64,000 nt of DNA, from NCBI RefSeq assembly GCF_004361815.1, contig NZ_SNWA01000002.1:1488001-1552000 (forward strand), read 5' to 3'. The notes below the pieces were generated by a model. That model did no database searches. It was given only the letters and a program-made list of their open reading frames with translations, and was not told the origin of the DNA. Of the stretch, positions 27,365-37,274 are shown piece after piece. The translations under genes were made by a program, and so were the position numbers. This DNA comes from Paraburkholderia sp. BL10I2N1 (lineage in GTDB: Bacteria > Pseudomonadota > Gammaproteobacteria > Burkholderiales > Burkholderiaceae). Each line of letters opens with the position of its first letter. Positions within the stretch are counted from its first letter, which is position 1.

Positions 27365-28393
27365 TCAGATATTGGTTGCAGACCGTCTGCCGCCTCGTGC
27401 GGTCGACGGAAAGCGCCTTCTGGGGATCTGGCTGACATGGCCCTCTCCCCGCGATGCCCGGCTCGCCACTTCCATCACAGGCAGCCTGCTCAAAAAGAAC
27501 GGTGCGAGCACCGACACAGCTTCTTCAACAAACCTGCACACGTCGTACAGGTCCATATGATTGGCGCCCTCGACAACATGAAAAGATTTGTCTTTGCTTG
27601 CAGCACGATCGAACAGTTCTTCACTCATCCACCTGCTGCCCGCTTCACTGCCCGCAACGATCAACAGCGGTTGCGTCAGATAGATGTCGGCCAGGTGATA
27701 GGCGTCGTAGGTGACGATCTGGTTCAGGCTGCGTAGTGTGGCGAAACCCGGCGCCGTGGCGCACTCCGCGCGGACCGAGTGGTAGTACTCCCAAGCCTGA
27801 CGCATCTCCTCGTTCGGGGCGTCCTGCTCCCGCAGGGGCGCAAGCGGCATCGTGGCCAAAGCCGCACCGCGGGCATCCATGGTTCGGGCGTTGGAGCCCG
27901 CTTCAATGTTTGGCAATGCGTCGATGGACTTTCCACTGTTGTCCCAGCCATTGCGGAACAGCGTACCGATGTTGACGGCACTCACGGTGCCGACGGCCTT
28001 GATCCGACGGTCCTGAATCGCGGCGCAGGCGGCATATCCGGCTCCCGCGCAGATGCCCATCGCCCCGAGGCGATTCATGTCGACGTACGGCAGCGTCGCC
28101 AGGTAATCGATCACCGCGCTGATGTCCTCGGTACGGATGTAGGGGTTTTCAAGCTGGCGTGGCTCGCCGGTACTCTCGCCCTGATAGGACGCGTCGTAGG
28201 CAATGGTCACGAAACCGTGCGTCGCAAGCTTCTTCGCATAGGTGCCCGCGGTTTGCTCCTTCACGCCGCCGCCCGGATGTGACACCACGATCGCCGGATA
28301 CACACGGTTCTCGTCGAATCCTTCCGGAAAGTTGACCACCGCCGACATGGCGATCGCCTTGTTACACGAATTGGCGAACGTGACTTTGCCCAC
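27365..28393 (-). CDS. Alpha/beta hydrolase, dienelactone-hydrolase-like (GTG start)
   Basis: 342 residues. The start is GTG at 28393 with AGGAG eight bases upstream. The order IVVSHPGGGVKEQTAGTYAK, IAYDASYQGESTG, LGAMGICAGAGY (nucleophile Cys near 114) and VEGANHMDLYDVC matches the paralogue at 24622-25536. A tail of about 30 basic residues after FFLSRLPVMEV has no counterpart there. It is the first gene of the minus-strand block and is divergent from a LysR gene. Confidence 0.84.
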   Translation of the reverse strand: MGKVTFANSCNKAIAMSAVVNFPEGFDENRVYPAIVVSHPGGGVKEQTAGTYAKKLATHGFVTIAYDASYQGESTGEPRQLENPYIRTEDISAVIDYLATLPYVDMNRLGAMGICAGAGYAACAAIQDRRIKAVGTVSAVNIGTLFRNGWDNSGKSIDALPNIEAGSNARTMDARGAALATMPLAPLREQDAPNEEMRQAWEYYHSVRAECATAPGFATLRSLNQIVTYDAYHLADIYLTQPLLIVAGSEAGSRWMSEELFDRAASKDKSFHVVEGANHMDLYDVCRFVEEAVSVLAPFFLSRLPVMEVASRASRGEGHVSQIPRRRFPSTARGGRRSATNI

Positions 28394-28540
28394 AATCAGG
28401 CTCCTCTTGATCTAGACCAGCGCTTCGGTTCAGGACCGACGCATCCAATGTAGACCAGAAGGATTGGTTTGATTAGACGCCCAATATCGATGGGGCCTAT
28501 CATGCCTGTGATAAATCAATTCGATGCGGGAGAAAACCTT
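28394..28540. promoter_or_regulatory. Divergent promoter region, hydrolase / LysR
   Basis: A short intergenic region between a minus-strand operon and a plus-strand LysR gene, the classic position for LysR binding. ATCCAATG near 28443 and ATTGG near 28462 form an imperfect inverted repeat. No copy of the TTCCGTAC motif is present, so this block seems separately controlled. Confidence 0.35.
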
Positions 28541-29434
28541 ATGCGGCGGGACGAGATCGCGGATCTAACGGTGTTCGTAGTTGTGGCAGAAGAGCGCAGT
28601 TTCACGAAGGCGGCCGCCCGCCTCGGTATGGCACAGTCTGCGCTTAGCCAGATCGTGCGTCGCACTGAAGAACGCCTCGGCCTGCGCCTGCTCTCGCGCA
28701 CGACCCGAAGCGTGGCGCCCACGGAAGCCGGTGAGCGGCTTCTCGCGACCCTCGGCCCCATGCTGCACGACCTGGACGCGGCAATCGCCTCATTGGGTGA
28801 CCTGCGTGATCGTCCGTCTGGCACCATTCGGCTCACAACCGTGGAACACGCAGCCAAAACAATCCTCATTCCGGCAATGCGGCGGCTGCTTGTTGGAAAC
28901 CCGGACATCAACGTCGAGGTCACAGTCGATTACGGGCTGGCAGACGTCGTGGCCGACCGCTTCGATGCTGGAGTACGCCTCGGCGGGGAGATCGCCAGGG
29001 ACATGATCGCAATGCGGATTGGCCCCGACATTCCGATGGCGATCGTCGGTTCGCCGGAATACTTTCGCGACAGCCCAATGCCGACGTCACCGGCTCAACT
29101 GATCGACCACCGGGCCATCAATCTACGCCTGCCAACGTCGGGCACGGTAAACGCATGGCGACTGAAACGCGGAGGTCGCGAAGCACGTGTCCGGGTTGAT
29201 GGTCAGCTTGTGCTGAATACCATCGATCTCATCCTTGATGCGGCGCTCGACGGCCACGGCCTTGCCTATCTGCCGCTCGACCAGGTCCAGCCCTGTCTCG
29301 ACGCCGAGCGGCTCGTGAGGGTCCTGGGAAGGTTCACGCCCGACCTGCCGGGATACCATCTCTACTATCCCCACCGGCGCCATGCATCGCCTGCTTTCAG
29401 GCTTCTCGTGGACGCCTTGAGATATCGGGGATAA
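28541..29434 (+). CDS. LysR-family transcriptional regulator
   Basis: 297 residues from the ATG at 28541, preceded by GGGAG; an in-frame ATG at 28502 is an alternative. The helix-turn-helix reads FVVVAEERSFTKAAARLGMA followed by QSALSQIVRRTEERLG and LLSRTTRSVAPTEAG. The effector domain starts GTIRLTTVEHAAKTILIPAM. It resembles the CrgA-type group that represses adjacent oxidoreductase operons. Its likely target is the divergent seven-gene block. Confidence 0.9.
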   Translation: MRRDEIADLTVFVVVAEERSFTKAAARLGMAQSALSQIVRRTEERLGLRLLSRTTRSVAPTEAGERLLATLGPMLHDLDAAIASLGDLRDRPSGTIRLTTVEHAAKTILIPAMRRLLVGNPDINVEVTVDYGLADVVADRFDAGVRLGGEIARDMIAMRIGPDIPMAIVGSPEYFRDSPMPTSPAQLIDHRAINLRLPTSGTVNAWRLKRGGREARVRVDGQLVLNTIDLILDAALDGHGLAYLPLDQVQPCLDAERLVRVLGRFTPDLPGYHLYYPHRRHASPAFRLLVDALRYRG

Positions 29435-29709
29435 AGGGCAACAAGCCGTACGACGGTCGCTGCGTGGACCCGCTGGACATTGCGACAACAATAGACGAAC
29501 TATCTGGACACAGTTCGACAGCAGACTGACGTTGACACGCGTGCGCTGCCGCCTGCTACCTAGCGCGACTGGCTGATGCCCACGCGCTGCGGTCCACTCG
29601 CTATGTGGTATTAGCGATATAGCTGCGTTTTTCGTCCAAGCGCGCAGCCTGGAAAACGCGTCACACCAGGCCTCACGTCATCCCATAAGCCGTTACCTAT
29701 ACTGAGGAG

Positions 29710-30340
29710 ATGCCCAACTCTTCCATACCACCATCGTATCCCGGCACCGCTTCGCTCTCCGCGCTGCGCGCGTGGTACGAGGGCGCTCGCGCGCGCGACG
29801 CGATCCTGCGATATTGCCCGCAGGCGCTCGATGGCGGCCCTTCGACGCGCGGTGCGATCGGTCGCATTCGCCGGCAGGTGGTCGGATTCGCCCTCAGCCG
29901 CCATCGCGCCGATCTCGCGGAGCCGTTTCAATGCGTGGCCGGCGAGCGTACTCGTCACCGCAGTGATGCGATCCGGGCGCTCGACGTCCTGCCGTTACTT
30001 CCGGTCCCGCGACCACTTGTGAGCGATGCGGTCGAATCTTGGCTCCCGCCCCGGGTCATTCCGGTACTGCATCGGCACGGCATCCGGACGCTGGCCGACC
30101 TGACTGTCCGAGTTCCCCGCCGCCGGCGATGGTGGGTCGTGATCCCCGGTCTCGGTGAACGTAGTGCCCGGCGGATCGAAGCGTTCTTTGCCACATATCC
30201 TGCGCTCCCCGAGCGCGCCCGCGCCTTGATCGTCACGGAAGCGGCCGCCCCCGTTACGCCATGAGAAAACATCCTCGTCCCGAACGAGGTGGACGGTTCA
30301 TGCGGAATCTTCCGCGCGCCGAAGCAGCTACGACAAGTAC
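29710..30340 (+). pseudogene. DUF3701-type phage/ICE integrase, N-terminal remnant
   Basis: 184 residues are open, from SLSALRAWYEGARARDAIL through GRIRRQVVGFALSRH and VIPVLHRHGIRTLADLTVRV to GLGERSARRIEAFF. This matches my recollection of the N-terminal region of large Burkholderia tyrosine-type integrases. The frame ends VTP-stop, and the same frame then continues ENILVPNEVDGSCGIFRAPK to about 30330. Relatives have Trp at the stop position, so a TGG to TGA change is likely. The catalytic domain is absent. It marks a former mobile-element junction between two catabolic blocks. Confidence 0.7.
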
Positions 30341-30341
30341 G

Positions 30342-30394
30342 CGCGCTTCCCCCGGCTCGCAGGGGAAGCGCGTTTCCGCTCGCGAAGCGAGCGG
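30342..30394. terminator. Tandem hairpins after the acyl-CoA synthetase gene
   Basis: CGCGCTTCCCC (30342-30352) pairs with GGGGAAGCGCG (30362-30372), and CCGCTCGC (30376-30383) pairs with GCGAGCGG (30387-30394). They sit just downstream of the minus-strand synthetase stop. Two strong stems in 53 bases could end transcription from both sides. Confidence 0.5.
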
Positions 30395-30399
30395 GCAGC

Positions 30400-32340
30400 T
30401 TAATCCTGCGCTGCCATCCGGATCTCATCGATTGCGGCCGGATTATCGAGCGACGACAGATCTCCAGGCGGCAGGCCGCAATACACACTGCGTATGACGC
30501 GTCGCATGATCTTCGAACTGCGCGTCTTCGGCAATTGCCCGACCACATGGATCGCCGACGGCCGGAATGGACGCCCGAGCCGCTGGTCCACGTGCCGCGC
30601 CACCGTTTCTTCGAGTTGCGGGAGAGAGCCGGCCGCCTGGGGCCCACAGACCAGGAACACGACGAGCTTCTGCCCCTTGACCGGGTCGTCGACACCGATT
30701 GCTGCTGCCTCAGCAACCTGCGGCAATTCGAGCAAGACCTCCTCGATTTCCGCCGGCCCCACCCGCTTCCCGGCCAGCTTGATGGTATCGTCGGAGCGTC
30801 CCAGCATGAACCAGTGACCGTCTTCGCGATGCATGGCGAGGTCGCCGTGCAGCCAGATGCCGGGTACGGTCCGCCAATAGGCGTCAAGATAGCGCTCGTC
30901 GTCCTTCCAGAACGACTGTGTCATGCCGACGAACGGCTTCCGAACAGCTAGTTCGCCGATCTGACCGATCAGCGGTTCTCCGACTGGACCCACGACATCA
31001 ACCGCAACGGATGGGGACGCCGTATTGAAGCCACTCGGGACGATCGGCTTGACGATGACGCTCGATAACAGCGCGCCAGATACCTCGGTGCCGCCTGTAT
31101 AGTTGATGACGGGACGCCGCCCCGAGCCGAACGCCTGCTGGAACCACACAAAGTGTTCCGGATCAATGCCCTCTCCAGCCGTAATCAAAAGACGCACGGT
31201 GGACAGATCGCCTTGCGTGGCGAGTTCGGCATTGGCAGAAAGGCCGCGGATCAGCGTCGGCGCCGAACCGAAGTGCGTGACGCGATGGCGCTCGATCAGC
31301 CGTGACATACGCGACCAATCGGGAAAATCCGGCGCGCCGTCGTAGCAGACCAGTGTAGCCCCGCGCAGCAGCGCGCTCGACATCACGAGGCTCCCGGCAA
31401 TCCAGCCGATATCGGCTGGCCAGCAAAAAACATCGCCTTGTTTGACGTTGAAATGTATCGCTGAGTCGTGCGCAATCTTGAGCGGAAAGCCACCATGCGT
31501 ATGAACCGCACCTTTAGGCTTGCCCGTCGTACCCGATGTATAGATGACCATGAAAGGGTCTTCGGGCGACATGCGCTCAGGTGCGACCGCTGGTTGTGCG
31601 TCCGCGACGGCATGCCAGTCGAGTACGCTGTCGTTGAAAATCAGCGATTCATTCGCGCCCTTCCAGACGACCATTTCCAACGCACTTAGCCGCGAGGTGG
31701 CCTCGTTGACGAGCGTGCATGTATCCACCCATTTGCCGCGGCGCGAAAACCCGGTTGTCGCAATGAGCACACGAGCGGAACATGATGACAGGCGTGACAC
31801 GATCGCATCGACACCGAAGCCGCTGAACAGTGGCACCACGATCGCACCGAGCCAGGCGACCGAAAGCAACGTGATGGTTGCCTCGACGCCGTTCTCGATC
31901 AGCAGCCCGACACGGTCGCCTCGTCGCACGCCCTTTGCCTTCAGGCCCGCTGCGAATGACGCGACCCGCTTTGCGAGGTCGCGGTAGGTCAACTGCTCTA
32001 TCGAACCGTCCTCGCGCTCGGCGACAACCGCAAGCTGCCCTGCGGTGTCTGGATCCCTTGCCCATTTGAGGACTGAGTTCACCCAATTCAATTGTCCGCC
32101 GCGAAACCATTTTGGAAACTCCGGCCCCGCGGATGCGTCCAAAAAGGTGTCGTAGCCAACGTCCCATACGATTCCACAAAACTCGACAACGGCTTTCCAG
32201 TACGCATCGGGCTGGTCGTTCGAAAACGCTAGCAGCTCGTCATAGTGATCAAGACCCAATCGTTCGAGCAAAATCTTCACGTTCGAGGAGCCGATATCAT
32301 CGGCCGTTGGTTGCCATTCATGTCTCATGAGATCACTCAT
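30400..32340 (-). CDS. AMP-forming acyl-CoA synthetase (acetyl-CoA synthetase-like)
   Basis: 646 residues. The P-loop reads VIYTSGTTGKPKGAVHTHGG. It is followed by CWPADIGWIAGSLVM, INYTGGTEVSGALL, LHGDLAMHREDGHW and LGRSDDTIKLAGKRVGPAEI. The adenylation Lys is expected in KTRSSKIMRR near the C-terminus. The N-terminal ACS domain is present. It activates a carboxylic acid to its CoA ester and probably feeds the island. The start at 32340 has only a weak upstream GGAA. It is divergent from a thiolase gene and shares its promoter region with it. Confidence 0.92.
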   Translation of the reverse strand: MSDLMRHEWQPTADDIGSSNVKILLERLGLDHYDELLAFSNDQPDAYWKAVVEFCGIVWDVGYDTFLDASAGPEFPKWFRGGQLNWVNSVLKWARDPDTAGQLAVVAEREDGSIEQLTYRDLAKRVASFAAGLKAKGVRRGDRVGLLIENGVEATITLLSVAWLGAIVVPLFSGFGVDAIVSRLSSCSARVLIATTGFSRRGKWVDTCTLVNEATSRLSALEMVVWKGANESLIFNDSVLDWHAVADAQPAVAPERMSPEDPFMVIYTSGTTGKPKGAVHTHGGFPLKIAHDSAIHFNVKQGDVFCWPADIGWIAGSLVMSSALLRGATLVCYDGAPDFPDWSRMSRLIERHRVTHFGSAPTLIRGLSANAELATQGDLSTVRLLITAGEGIDPEHFVWFQQAFGSGRRPVINYTGGTEVSGALLSSVIVKPIVPSGFNTASPSVAVDVVGPVGEPLIGQIGELAVRKPFVGMTQSFWKDDERYLDAYWRTVPGIWLHGDLAMHREDGHWFMLGRSDDTIKLAGKRVGPAEIEEVLLELPQVAEAAAIGVDDPVKGQKLVVFLVCGPQAAGSLPQLEETVARHVDQRLGRPFRPSAIHVVGQLPKTRSSKIMRRVIRSVYCGLPPGDLSSLDNPAAIDEIRMAAQD

Positions 32341-32761
32341 CGATGTTCCGCGCAGATTGATAGATGTTCTCGGTGCACGGACGAGAGAGAACGCTGGTTG
32401 GCTGTTGCAACACAAGCTTTGCCTCCGTCCCGCATTTAGTCAACTTCTAACTCATCGTGAATTCCAGGCATAGGCAAGTCAACGCATCGCCTGAGCAGGT
32501 TCCGTACAAAGAAACCATTGGAATCGGCCTATCTGGGACGCGGGGGCACAACACTCGGCGATATCGCATAAGGGATCACCCGAGGAACGAAAATGACGCT
32601 GTCAGAGTACGGAAATGTTTTGCCCTTCGCGTTGACCGGGAGTTGGTCATTTCGCAATCTTTCAATGCCGTCCACACAGCCGGTCGCGCTGAGCAGCAGA
32701 TTTTCGCTCACGGTCAACGGATTGAGGCATACGTCGATAAATGAAGAAACGAGGAGGTTTG
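32341..32761. promoter_or_regulatory. Divergent promoter region with an inward-facing TTCCGTAC pair
   Basis: Sites are GTTCCGTACAAAGAAAC at 32499-32515 and, on the other strand, GTCAGAGTACGGAAA at 32601-32615, with the 8-mers about 108 bases apart. They lie about 160 and 150 bases from the synthetase and thiolase starts. No gene is seen in these 421 bases. Confidence 0.55.
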
Positions 32762-33958
32762 ATGAGACGAGCAGCGATCGTGGCACCCGTGCGCACGCCA
32801 GTCGGAAGTTTTGGAGGCAGCCTGCGCGACGTTCCAGTCGAAGCGCTAACGGATTCCGTCATCAAGGCCGTACTTGCGCGCACCCGGATCGACCCGTCTC
32901 GCGTCGACGACCTGGTTTTTGCCCAGTCCTATGCCAACAGCGAGACGCCCTGCATTGGGCGCTGGGCAGCGCTGCATGCCGGGTTGCCGATCAATGTGCC
33001 GGGCTTCCAGATCGATAGACGCTGCGGCGGTGGACTGCAGGCCGTCGTGACCGCAGCGATGATGGTACAAAGTGGCGCGGCCGATGTAGTGCTCGCCGGC
33101 GGGGTCGAGAGTATGAGCAACATCGAGTATTACACGACGGATATGCGCTGGGGCAAACGTTCGGGATCGGTGCGGTTACATGACCGTCTCGAGCGCGGCC
33201 GCGAGCGATCTCAGCCTGAGGAACGTTTCGGCTATATCTCCGGGATGGTGGAGACGGCTGAAAATCTCGCTCGTGAATACGGCATCACGCGTGCGCAAGC
33301 CGATGCCTTCGCCGCGTCTAGTCACCAGCGCGCGGCTGCCGCATGGCAGGAAGGGAAATTCGATGAGGAAATTGTGCCCGTTGCCGTGCCGCAAAGGAAA
33401 GGCGAACCCATCGCATTCGCGAGAGACGAAGGCATCCGCGCTGATACTACCGCCGACACGCTGGCCAGGCTCAGGCCAATTCTTAAAGACGGCACGGTCA
33501 CGGCCGGGAATGCCAGTCAGCAGAACGACGCCGCAGCAGCCTGTCTCGTCGTCGCCGAGGACAAGCTCGACGAACTCGAACTGTCACCTCTCGGCTATCT
33601 CGTCGGTTGGGCCGCCGCCGGCTGTGAGCCGGCAAAGATGGGAATCGGCCCCGTTCCCGCCGTCGAGCGTCTTCTCAAACGTACCGGCTTTTCATTCGAC
33701 CGGATCGATCTGGTCGAACTGAATGAGGCATTTGCTGTGCAGGTCCTGGCCGTGCTAAAGGGCTGGAACTGGAACGAGCCGGAGCGTTTGAATGTCAACG
33801 GCTCCGGCATTTCCCTAGGCCATCCGATTGGCGCCACTGGCGTGCGAATGCTGGCCACGCTGCTCTACGAGTTGCGTCGGCGCGGCGGGCGCTACGGGCT
33901 CGAGACGATGTGTGTCGGTGGTGGTCAGGGGCTGGCGGCGATCTTCGAAGCCGCTTGA
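32762..33958 (+). CDS. Thiolase (acetyl-CoA C-acyltransferase)
   Basis: 398 residues. The acyl-accepting Cys is at about 88 in [38 protein letters not shown] with the catalytic His, and the second Cys in [11 protein letters not shown] are all present, so this is a full biosynthetic/degradative thiolase. AGGAGG lies five bases before the ATG at 32762. It would release acetyl-CoA or another short acyl-CoA from a 3-ketoacyl-CoA. It is divergent from the acyl-CoA synthetase. Confidence 0.95.
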   Translation: MRRAAIVAPVRTPVGSFGGSLRDVPVEALTDSVIKAVLARTRIDPSRVDDLVFAQSYANSETPCIGRWAALHAGLPINVPGFQIDRRCGGGLQAVVTAAMMVQSGAADVVLAGGVESMSNIEYYTTDMRWGKRSGSVRLHDRLERGRERSQPEERFGYISGMVETAENLAREYGITRAQADAFAASSHQRAAAAWQEGKFDEEIVPVAVPQRKGEPIAFARDEGIRADTTADTLARLRPILKDGTVTAGNASQQNDAAAACLVVAEDKLDELELSPLGYLVGWAAAGCEPAKMGIGPVPAVERLLKRTGFSFDRIDLVELNEAFAVQVLAVLKGWNWNEPERLNVNGSGISLGHPIGATGVRMLATLLYELRRRGGRYGLETMCVGGGQGLAAIFEAA

Positions 33959-34210
33959 CTGACGACACCCTCGACATTCAAACGAAAGACAGCCGTCGCT
34001 GCAGAGCACCCCGCAAATCCCGAGTCGCATATGAGCGTCGCCGAGATGACCGCAATGTGCGCTGCCTCGGCGGCCTCGGCCTTTGGAAACGAACGATCCG
34101 CATCAGCGATCCTCGACGATCGAGAACGAATTCCGATCGCATATCGGATCTACTTTGTCGCTGCTATTTTCAGTTGGCGGTTTCACAATGAAAGCTGGTT
34201 CGGAGTAGAT
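33959..34210. other. Gap after thiolase, no clear gene
   Basis: An open plus-strand frame enters here at 34031 but lacks a ribosome binding site and domain features. I see nothing else. Confidence 0.35.
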
Positions 34211-34432
34211 ATGAACGACTCGGCACATAGCACCACAAACGTCAGGAGCAATCGCGACCAGCCACAATCGAGGCACCGGCGGCCCGAGCGTCCTCTGATC
34301 AGCGAGGATGTTTGCTGGTATCTACTCGGGCTTCTGTCGGCGGCCTGTTCTGTCGCGTACCTCGACGTTCGAACACTCGAACTGATCAACGACTGCCTGC
34401 CTGTTTCCCTTCTTCGCGAGCGCGATCTCTAA
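34211..34432 (+). CDS. Possible small hydrophobic protein of unknown function
   Basis: 73 residues from the ATG at 34211, with GGAG six to seven bases upstream. The second half contains a short hydrophobic stretch (YLLGLLSAACSVAYL) that could be one membrane segment. No family is recognised. It sits alone in a 712-base gap between convergent genes, so coding status is doubtful. Confidence 0.28.
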   Translation: MNDSAHSTTNVRSNRDQPQSRHRRPERPLISEDVCWYLLGLLSAACSVAYLDVRTLELINDCLPVSLLRERDL

Positions 34433-34670
34433 CGCCAATCACTTGTAGGAGTCAGTCGGCGGACGCCGGTAGGTTTCTCGTCGTACGCGCCGGGTCAAAC
34501 GATGGCGCGTGCGTACGCTGAGGCGACGTCAGTCGTCGACCGCCACAGTTTGGTTCAATGCGGGTTTACTGTTGGGAGCCCACTGCGGACGATATTACGA
34601 AAGCTTGTGCGCCACTCGCAAGCGCGGGCGGCGCACACGGTTCCTTCAGGGCAACTGCAAGCCACGGCGG
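34433..34670. other. Gap before PrpD-like gene, no feature seen
   Basis: About 240 bases following the possible small gene and preceding the stop of the minus-strand PrpD-like gene. No hairpin with a T tract, motif copy or convincing frame was found. Confidence 0.4.
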
Positions 34671-36080
34671 TCAGGCGCTTGCAAGCGAGCGGATAGCCGC
34701 GGAGAATTCCCCAACTTCAATGTTCTCGAGATTCTGCACGACGTCCCAGAACTTGCGCACCTCGACTTCGCTAGGACGGCGCTGCGCAAGAGCCGCGCAG
34801 TCGATGAACTTGCGCAGAAGGAGCTCGTCTGAAATCGGGAAGTCTGGATGCCCGATGCCGTGACGCACCTGGTGACGGAATTTCTGGCCGTTCTTCAGAT
34901 GCACTTCGACGTCGCCACCCTCGACCGTGCCTTCAGACAGAGATTCGTCGGCCTGCCAGGTCACACGGTCGGCTAGCGCGAGGACGCGTGCGTCGCGCAT
35001 GCCTTCATCGGAGAACGCGGCCAAAGGCACACTGCCGTGGGCCAATGCAACACCGGCGCAGAAGGGTAGCGCACATAGCGCGTCCATCCGTACGGTCGGG
35101 CGTCGCCGTGCCTCGCCCGGTTCGCAGAATCGGAGATTCGTATCGCCCACGTGAAGCACTACCTTTTCGATCGAATCGAGATCGATGTTCTGCCGCTCGC
35201 GCACTTCGATCAGTGCCTGCAGCGTCGCATGCGTCTCGCGCGCCGATGGCCACGCCTTGATCGAAATCCGCTCCGACGTGTAGCGTTGGCCCAGTTCGCC
35301 TACGAGGCGCTGGCGGTCATATTCGCCCCGGAAAAAGGCGCCGTAGAAGCCGTACTTGCCCTCGAAAGCGGCGGAGTCGCCGCGCAGGCCAGCCCTGGCC
35401 ATATAGGAAGCGGTCACGCCGTTGCGCGCACCGAAGCCGTCACGAAACCCCCGCACGTCGGAGCCCGGGCCGTGATGGCACTGCAAGGTCGTGCCGGTCT
35501 GGTGCAGCGTCAGGCCGTAGGCCGACTGCAATTGCTCTGCATCAAGGCCCATCACCCGTGCGGATGCCGTCGTCGAACCCCAGATCGCCACCACTGCCGG
35601 CCAGATCCAGACATAGTCATAGAGCGATCCCTTGATGGCGAGCCCAACCCGGCACACAATTTCGTTGCCCAGCAAGACCGCTGAGAGCAGCTCGCGTCCC
35701 GTACACCCGGGTACTTCCTCTGCCGCGGCCAGCGCCCCGCCGAACGAATTGCTCGTCGGGTGCGCCACCGCTTCGTCATGCACATCGTCGAAGTCGTACT
35801 GGTGGGCCATCGCCGCATTTGCGAACGCGGCGTGAGGCGCCGGCAGGCGTACGTCGTGCCCGATTACAGTGCCGGATGGCGTGCCGCCCCAGCGTGAGAG
35901 CATCCGCACGATGCGCTGCGCGTTGGCGTCCGGGCCGCCGCCGGCGAGCATGACGCCCACCGTGTCGAAAATGGAGCGCTTCGTGCTGGCAATCGCCTTG
36001 GCCGGCAGATCCTCGAAGCGCGTCGTAGTAACGAACTCGGCGAAAAGGCGGCTCGCGTCGGGAGCTTCGTTGTTGCTCAT
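34671..36080 (-). CDS. MmgE/PrpD family protein
   Basis: 469 residues, intact. The fold is that of 2-methylcitrate dehydratase and cis-aconitate decarboxylase: STKRSIFDTVGVMLAGG, HQYDFDDVHDEAVAHPTS, SAYGLTLHQTGTTLQC and IKAWPSARETHATLQAL. The last segment and the Asp/His of DFDDVHDEAVAH belong to the active site in the family. The ATG at 36080 has GAGGAT upstream. It is the full-length paralogue of the frameshifted gene at 5749-7174. It lies downstream of two CaiB genes, so a hydroxyacid or tricarboxylate-like substrate after CoA removal is possible. Confidence 0.9.
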   Translation of the reverse strand: MSNNEAPDASRLFAEFVTTTRFEDLPAKAIASTKRSIFDTVGVMLAGGGPDANAQRIVRMLSRWGGTPSGTVIGHDVRLPAPHAAFANAAMAHQYDFDDVHDEAVAHPTSNSFGGALAAAEEVPGCTGRELLSAVLLGNEIVCRVGLAIKGSLYDYVWIWPAVVAIWGSTTASARVMGLDAEQLQSAYGLTLHQTGTTLQCHHGPGSDVRGFRDGFGARNGVTASYMARAGLRGDSAAFEGKYGFYGAFFRGEYDRQRLVGELGQRYTSERISIKAWPSARETHATLQALIEVRERQNIDLDSIEKVVLHVGDTNLRFCEPGEARRRPTVRMDALCALPFCAGVALAHGSVPLAAFSDEGMRDARVLALADRVTWQADESLSEGTVEGGDVEVHLKNGQKFRHQVRHGIGHPDFPISDELLLRKFIDCAALAQRRPSEVEVRKFWDVVQNLENIEVGEFSAAIRSLASA

Positions 36081-36119
36081 GTGGAATCCTCGCTTGAAAT
36101 TGAAGAGGTATGCAGGCCG

Positions 36120-37274
36120 TTACTTCACCCGCGCCGCTTCCAGCAGTGCATGCATCCGGCCGTTGTCCTGACCGATATTCGGGGCGGACGCGAGCGGCGG
36201 CGGGCGTTGGCCGTCGAACGACAACGGCACGCCCACGCACTCGATCTCGTCGGGCGACGGCTTGCCCAGGATCCCCAGCGCCTTCGTTTGCTCGTGCGCG
36301 AACAGTTCGGCCGTGGTCTGGATCGGTGCCGACGCGACGCCATAGGCTTCAAGTTGCTTCTTCCAGTATGCGCGCGTGTCGGTGGCAAGCCGATCGCCGA
36401 TGAGTCCATCGATCTCTGCCCGGTTTTGCAGGCGCGCCGCATTCGTCGCGAATTTCGGATCCGTTGCCCATTCAGGGTGACCGAGTGCCTCGCTCAGCTT
36501 ACCGAACAGGCGATCATTCGCGCAGCTAACGATGAGATAGCCATCCTGCGTGGTGAATGCGCGATGCGGCACGATGAATGCGATACCCGAGCCGTGGCGA
36601 CTGCCTGGCTCGCCGTCGGTGGCGTAGTTCGCGATGCCGACCGACATCCAGGCAATGGCCGTTTCAAGCAGCGAGGAATTGACGGTAGCGCCCTTGCCGG
36701 TGACTTTGCGGCGGTAAAGCGCAGAGAGGATACCGATCACCGCCCACATACCCGTTCCGAAGTCCACGATGGAAACACCGGCACGTGACGGAGCTTGCCC
36801 GTTCTCGCCGGTGAGACTCATGATCCCGGAGAAAGCCTGCATTAGCGGATCATAGCCGGGTTCTTTGTTCATCGGGCCGACATGCCCGAACGCACCGACC
36901 TCACAGCAGATGAGTTCCGGCTTGCGAGCCCGCAGACTTTCGGGGTCCAGGCCGTATTGACCCGCTGAGCCCGGCCGCAGATTGTGCGTAAATACATCCG
37001 CATGCTGGAATATCAGGTCCTTGAGCATTGCCAGTTGCGCGGGATCCTTGATGTCGATGCAGATCGAGCTTTTGCCGCGATTGAGTGCATGGAATGCAGC
37101 GCCGCTGCCGTTCCATTTGCTCGGCCCCCAACCGCGGGATGCATCGCCACCGGGCCGCTCCACCTTCCACACCTGCGCGCCGAGGCCGGCGAGCGTCTGG
37201 CCACCAAACGGCAGCGATGCGTTGTCGCTCAACTCGACGACGACAACGCCGGACAGGGGCAACTCATCATGCAT
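36120..37274 (-). CDS. CaiB/BaiF (family III) CoA-transferase
   Basis: 384 residues. SGVVVVELSDNASLPFGGQTL, QVWKVERPGGDASRGWGP and LNRGKSSICIDIKDPA form the N-terminal part. The expected catalytic Asp is near 171 in GVSIVDFGTGM, and FIVPHRAFTTQDGYLIVSCA follows. The ATG at 37274 has AGGAG upstream and overlaps the end of the preceding CaiB gene by eight bases. The two may form a heteromer, as some family members do, or act in sequence. The PrpD-like gene follows 39 bases later. Confidence 0.91.
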   Translation of the reverse strand: MHDELPLSGVVVVELSDNASLPFGGQTLAGLGAQVWKVERPGGDASRGWGPSKWNGSGAAFHALNRGKSSICIDIKDPAQLAMLKDLIFQHADVFTHNLRPGSAGQYGLDPESLRARKPELICCEVGAFGHVGPMNKEPGYDPLMQAFSGIMSLTGENGQAPSRAGVSIVDFGTGMWAVIGILSALYRRKVTGKGATVNSSLLETAIAWMSVGIANYATDGEPGSRHGSGIAFIVPHRAFTTQDGYLIVSCANDRLFGKLSEALGHPEWATDPKFATNAARLQNRAEIDGLIGDRLATDTRAYWKKQLEAYGVASAPIQTTAELFAHEQTKALGILGKPSPDEIECVGVPLSFDGQRPPPLASAPNIGQDNGRMHALLEAARVK

